Positions 13,186 through 13,945 of a stretch of DNA of 13,945 bases are shown piece after piece. The first letter of the stretch is position 1, and each line of letters starts with the position of its first letter. The DNA lies in contig JAAZIO010000105.1 of the NCBI GenBank assembly GCA_012800805.1, positions 1 to 13,945 on the forward strand, read 5' to 3'. The stretch comes from Clostridiales bacterium (GTDB lineage: Bacteria; Bacillota; Clostridia; Christensenellales; CAG-917). The translations under genes and the position numbers were made by a program. The notes under the pieces were generated by a model. The model made no database searches, had not been told where the DNA came from, and saw only the letters and a program-made list of their open reading frames with translations.

Positions 13186-13945
13186 TCAGTTCTCCTTTTC
13201 TTCGAATTTGCTTATCAACTGAGCCGTGTCGCTTTGAAGGGAAATCAGCGAGCGGTGGGCGTTTATATGCTCTTTGAGCCTTTCTTTAAGCTCCCTGTCG
13301 CGCTCGGTTGTCTTTGAAATGAGCAGTTTTATATGCTCGTCAATGTGCAGCTCGTGATTGTCAACGATTTCCGGTGACACCGCCTTAGCCTGCATTTCGA
13401 CATTTTCCCTCTGCGCTTTTTTAAGGTGCAGCTCATCGACATCCCTGCTGTTTTCCCAGTTGCCAAAGCCCAGTAGCTCAAAGATTTTCGCCTTTGTTCT
13501 TGCGCTAACTATTCCCTTGTCGTCGCTTAAAAGCCCAAGCTTTAACAGCTCCAGCACCATTGCCTTTCTGCTGGCGTTGGTGTCCTCAAGCTCGTTTGCG
13601 GTATCAAAAACAAGGTCGTCTCCCCTAAGGTCGCTTGCGCAAAACGCCTTAAGCTCAATCTCGCCGTTATCGCCCGCAATCCTTTTTACCCTTGTTGTCT
13701 TGGCAAACTGCCTGTAAAGCCGCAGTATGTGTTTTCCGACTTCCCTCACGCAGTTTCTCAAACTGTCGGCGGTAAGCGATATTCTCGTGTCGTCTTGCTC
13801 GAGTAATAGCGATATGGCGGTGCCTGAGGACACATTTGAAGGAACCTGAGAATATGTAGTTACCTCGCTGACGCCGCTTATCATGATAAACTCGGACAGC
13901 AGCCGCTCCTCTTCTATGTGGAAATCGGCGGGAACCTGTCCGGGG
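13186..13945 (-). CDS. Phage portal protein, C-terminal 252 residues (cut by window edge)
   Basis: The dodecameric portal sits at one capsid vertex and is the DNA gate and docking point for terminase and tail. Only the C-terminal part is in the window; the frame is open to the right edge, so the true start is outside. Seen from the edge: PADFHIEEERLLSEF, then ISGVSEVTTYSQVPSNVSSG, then TAISLLLEQDDTRISLTADS and a helix (LRNCVREVGKHILRLYRQF). This asymmetric SSGTA...LLEQDDTR...VG..IL.L series is typical of the portal stem and wing of podovirus-like Firmicute phages. The last ~70 residues are a charged helix (KLLISKTTERDRELKERLKEH onward) that could be the barrel or crown. Terminase would be expected upstream, beyond the window. 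Confidence 0.82.
   Translation of the reverse strand, partial: PGQVPADFHIEEERLLSEFIMISGVSEVTTYSQVPSNVSSGTAISLLLEQDDTRISLTADSLRNCVREVGKHILRLYRQFAKTTRVKRIAGDNGEIELKAFCASDLRGDDLVFDTANELEDTNASRKAMVLELLKLGLLSDDKGIVSARTKAKIFELLGFGNWENSRDVDELHLKKAQRENVEMQAKAVSPEIVDNHELHIDEHIKLLISKTTERDRELKERLKEHINAHRSLISLQSDTAQLISKFEEKEN

Larger units (their letters stand above)
7616..13945 (-). mobile_element. Prophage late region (head, neck, lysis), podovirus-like, right side cut by the window
   Basis: Nine tightly packed minus-strand genes run portal, scaffold, major capsid, 105-aa unknown, adaptor, nozzle, 35-aa unknown, coiled-coil protein, holin. All visible frames are open and undamaged, so this is not an obvious remnant. 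Neither a tail tube nor a tape measure lies between the capsid and holin genes, which suggests a short-tailed particle. The host/phage junction should lie between the spoIVA promoter (7516) and the terminator (7589) if the holin is the outermost phage gene. No tRNA or clear attachment repeat is visible there. Terminase, integrase and replication genes are not in the window. Phage origin rests on gene order and protein resemblance, not on database search. Confidence 0.85.

Noticed and set aside
12747..13277. 176-codon plus-strand frame opposite the scaffold and portal genes
   Set aside because: Its Phe-rich, low-variety composition is the expected complement of Glu/Lys-rich coding sequence, and there is no ribosome site.

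Overview
The window looks like a chromosomal segment of a spore-forming, Clostridia-like Firmicute. On the left is ordinary host sequence. On the right is the late (structural and lysis) end of an integrated short-tailed phage. The taxon is inferred from a full-length spoIVA, a DUF4364 gene, a small TSCPD gene, GTP-type PEP carboxykinase, strong AGGAGG ribosome-binding sites, and TTGACA/TATAAT-type promoters. A genus cannot be named from the sequence.

Host part (1-7588). A GTP-dependent PEP carboxykinase (20-1789, minus) lies downstream of a secreted lipoprotein with an alpha/beta-hydrolase fold (1887-3302, minus). Divergent from the hydrolase, and driven by its own promoter, is a plus-strand operon: a membrane-anchored M20 metallopeptidase (3526-4992), a DUF4364 winged-helix-like protein (5007-5537) and a TSCPD protein (5548-5793). 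This operon converges on spoIVA (5985-7463, minus), and the two share one bidirectional terminator at 5946-5975. spoIVA, which encodes the ATPase that builds the spore-coat base, has a candidate sigma-E-type promoter just upstream.

Phage part (7589-13945, all minus, read right to left). The order is portal (running off the right edge), scaffold, major capsid protein, an internal intrinsic terminator, a 105-aa unknown protein, a probable head-tail adaptor, a beta-propeller-like neck/nozzle protein, a 35-aa coiled-coil microprotein, a 342-aa coiled-coil protein, and a BhlA/UviB-type holin. A strong terminator follows at the holin stop codon. Genes abut or overlap by about 10 nt and each has its own Shine-Dalgarno. 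No tape measure, tail tube, capsid protease, endolysin or integrase is present in the window. The gene order therefore suggests a podovirus-like particle. Terminase, replication and integration genes would be expected beyond the right edge.

The points of most interest are the compact tail-poor virion cassette with two unassigned coiled-coil proteins, the intrinsic terminator placed directly after the capsid gene, the position of the phage operon immediately upstream of a key sporulation gene in the same orientation, and a pair of leader hairpins in front of the M20 peptidase. No gene-free stretch exceeds 300 bases.
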